NCBI GenBank assembly: GCA_964428895.1
Contig: CAYRZU010000022.1
Location: forward strand, 1 to 42,666
From: HyVt-337 sp964428895
GTDB taxonomy: Bacteria > Planctomycetota > Phycisphaerae > SM23-33
Direction: 5' to 3'
Length of the DNA: 42,666 nt
In this document: positions 41,468 through 42,666 of the stretch, in pieces
Numbering within the stretch: position 1 is the first letter of the stretch
Layout: each line of letters opens with the position of its first letter
Position numbers and translations under genes: made by a program
The notes under the pieces: generated by a model
What the model saw: the letters and a program-made list of their open reading frames with translations, nothing else
Database searches by the model: none
Told to the model about the DNA's origin: nothing

Positions 41468-41532
41468 GCGCAAACCTTCTACCACCCTTACGGACATCAC
41501 CCACGCGAGAGACCTGTCCGATTTGGCCGAGG

Positions 41533-41561
41533 ATTATAGATGTGGTATCGGCCGGTAGCAA
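41533..41561 (-). promoter_or_regulatory. Promoter for the PGRP-like gene
   Basis: Minus strand TTGCTA (41561-41556), 17-nt spacer, perfect TATAAT (41538-41533); start near 41526. Confidence 0.6.
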
Positions 41562-41603
41562 GGCATTTCGGCAGTATTTTTGGCTGGCTGGGGGGGGATT
41601 TCG

Positions 41604-42311
41604 TCAGTCGACCTCGTCGTCTTCCTCATGCACTAACCCTAGTTCACCCAAGGCCCTGCGTGCGGCCTCCTGCTCGGCCTGTTTCTTGTTCATGCCCCAC
41701 GCGCTGGGGAAGTGGCGCCCGTCGATGACCACGCCCACTTCGAAGCATTTGCTGTGGTCGGGGCCCTTTTCGTCCAGCAGGCGATAGTCGGGCGTGGTGT
41801 TCCAGTGTCGCTGAACGTGTCGCTGGAGCATGGATTTGAAATTGCGCTGATGCTCGGTGGCCAGGGCGTCGTCGACATAGGGCAGGGCGTTATCGAGGAC
41901 GAAGTCGCGAGCCGGTCCGAGCCCGCCGTCGAGATAGACCGCGCCAATGATCGATTCGAAGGTGGCCGCCAATACCGATCGCGGGATCCCTTCCGGCCGA
42001 CCCATACCCTTGCCGAGCAGCACGAAGTCGCTCAGGCCGATCTCCTCGGCGATGAAGGCACAGGTCTCGCGCGACACCACCGACGACTTGATCTTGGTCA
42101 TCTCGCCTTCCAGCAGGTCGCAGTAGTTCTCGTACAACGCGTGAACGATGACCACGCCCAGAACGGCGTCGCCGAGAAACTCGAGTCGTTCGTTACTATC
42201 GAGGCGGGAATCGGTGACGGACGCGTGCGTGAGCGATTGCTCCAGCAACGTGATGTCTTTGAATTGATAGCCGATCCGATCCTGACACGTTCTCAGTAGA
42301 GCGTCTTCCAC
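41604..42311 (-). CDS. rnc: Ribonuclease III
   Basis: Double-strand-specific endoribonuclease for rRNA and mRNA processing. 235 residues: an RNase III domain with the signature NERLEFLGDAVL (about 40-51) and later ATFESIIGAVYLDGG containing the second metal Glu, then a dsRNA-binding domain (about 158-226) ending MNKKQAEQEAARRALGEL. The start is a GTG at 42311 with a weak upstream site. The strong predicted promoter at 42416-42444 gives a leader of about 98 nt that is mostly one long hairpin, so autoregulation by self-cleavage is possible. Confidence 0.95.
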   Translation of the reverse strand: MEDALLRTCQDRIGYQFKDITLLEQSLTHASVTDSRLDSNERLEFLGDAVLGVVIVHALYENYCDLLEGEMTKIKSSVVSRETCAFIAEEIGLSDFVLLGKGMGRPEGIPRSVLAATFESIIGAVYLDGGLGPARDFVLDNALPYVDDALATEHQRNFKSMLQRHVQRHWNTTPDYRLLDEKGPDHSKCFEVGVVIDGRHFPSAWGMNKKQAEQEAARRALGELGLVHEEDDEVD

Positions 42312-42328
42312 TGCTCGTCATCCCAATG

Positions 42329-42391
42329 TCAGGCCGATCGCGACAACCGCACCGAACGTCTCCTCAGTTGCGGCTGTCGCAAGCGGCCTGA
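42329..42391 (-). promoter_or_regulatory. Long hairpin in the rnc leader
   Basis: tcaggccg (42329-42336) pairs with cggcctga (42384-42391), then after a 3x3 internal loop gcgacaaccgca (42340-42351) pairs with tgcggctgtcgc (42369-42380) with one mismatch. The 17-nt loop closes it. The whole lies between the predicted transcription start (about 42409) and the GTG at 42311. No T-run follows on either strand. Confidence 0.7.
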
Positions 42392-42415
42392 GGCTCACTT
42401 GCCTGGTCAACCCGG

Positions 42416-42444
42416 ATTATAGGGTCTACTTTGAAAAGTGACAA
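42416..42444 (-). promoter_or_regulatory. Sigma70-type promoter for rnc
   Basis: Minus strand TTGTCA (42444-42439), 17-nt spacer, perfect TATAAT (42421-42416). Confidence 0.75.
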
Positions 42445-42454
42445 TGGTCCGATA

Positions 42455-42666
42455 TCAGGCGAATTGGTTGCGATGCGCCAGGCCGTAGGTGTAGGTCTCG
42501 TCGAAGAACGCTCGCAGGTTCTCGACGGGGTTGTCGGGCGTGATGCCGTTGCCGGCCGTGATCATGCACCCGCCGTCGGCGCGATCGTAGGTGTCGATCA
42601 TGAACCGGACTTCCTGGCGGACCTCCTCGGGCGTGCCCCACGGCAGGATCTGCTGAACGTCCATGC
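42455..42666 (-). CDS. UroD/corrinoid methyltransferase-like protein, C-terminal fragment
   Basis: Only the last 70 or so codons are inside the window; the gene continues past the right edge. The visible MDVQQILPWGTPEEV, followed by a helix and GGCMITAGNGITPDNPVENL, is the usual C-terminal end of the uroporphyrinogen-decarboxylase superfamily branch that includes MtaA/CmuA-like cobamide methyltransferases and many unassigned members. The internal ATG at the edge is conserved sequence, not the start. Together with the RACo-type activator at 6-8 kb it suggests corrinoid-dependent methyl transfer. True heme-pathway HemE is less likely but cannot be excluded. Confidence 0.75.
   Translation of the reverse strand, partial: MDVQQILPWGTPEEVRQEVRFMIDTYDRADGGCMITAGNGITPDNPVENLRAFFDETYTYGLAHRNQFA

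Noticed and set aside
40664..41539. 291-codon plus-strand frame opposite the PGRP-like gene
   Set aside because: Val/Gly/Asp-rich shadow composition, while the minus strand has a membrane anchor, a recognisable domain, a ribosome site and a promoter.

Overview
The window is a high-GC bacterial chromosome segment that most resembles a member of the Planctomycetota, probably Phycisphaerae-like. This is inferred from gene content, not from a marker gene. It has four short-tailed PEP-CTERM proteins, an exosortase with an EpsI partner, a DUF1571 protein, an NfeD/FloA membrane operon, a stand-alone activase-like Fe-S protein next to radical SAM enzymes, and several small proteins of planctomycete type. 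No phage, transposase or CRISPR array was seen.

Layout. 1-4.9 kb: the 3' part of a type I glutamine synthetase gene with its terminator, three PEP-CTERM surface protein genes (two identical over 620 bp), and a tiny lipoprotein gene. 4.9-8.9 kb, minus strand: mutY with an intact Nudix box, a RACo-type ferredoxin/ASKHA protein, and a DUF1571 protein with a long structured leader. 9.4-13.9 kb: an SDR-type epimerase, a convergent HTH-receiver regulator, and acetolactate synthase large and small subunits separated by a palindromic repeat element. 13.9-16.2 kb: two hypothetical membrane proteins around an RCC1-repeat PEP-CTERM protein. 16.2-19.4 kb: tRNA-Thr(CGT), a lipoprotein alpha/beta hydrolase, and a run of three small uncharacterised genes. 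19.6-30.1 kb: an exosortase/exopolysaccharide export operon (Wza-like protein with a large disordered insertion, exosortase, EpsI, a 1491-residue TPR protein, and a Wzc-like protein with a degenerate P-loop), closed by a strong terminator. 30.2-35.8 kb: tRNA-Thr(TGT), then a tightly packed operon of an activase-family Fe-S protein, a COG1964-type radical SAM enzyme, a small lipoprotein and a SPASM radical SAM enzyme. This is the best candidate for an undescribed pathway. 35.9-40.1 kb, minus strand: NfeD protease-like protein, NfeD, FloA, and a one-helix protein with a distinctive C-terminal motif. 40.2-42.7 kb, minus strand: a receiver lacking its phosphoacceptor Asp, a membrane-anchored PGRP/amidase-like protein, RNase III with a long hairpin in its leader, and the end of a UroD/corrinoid-methyltransferase-like gene.

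How the genes fit together. The four PEP-CTERM proteins are probable substrates of the exosortase at 21.5 kb. The Wza-, Wzc-, EpsI- and TPR-type neighbours link that sorting to polysaccharide export. The RACo-like protein and the UroD-like gene at the far end both point to corrinoid-dependent C1 chemistry in this genome. Promoter, terminator and hairpin calls were made by eye from sequence matches and are predictions.
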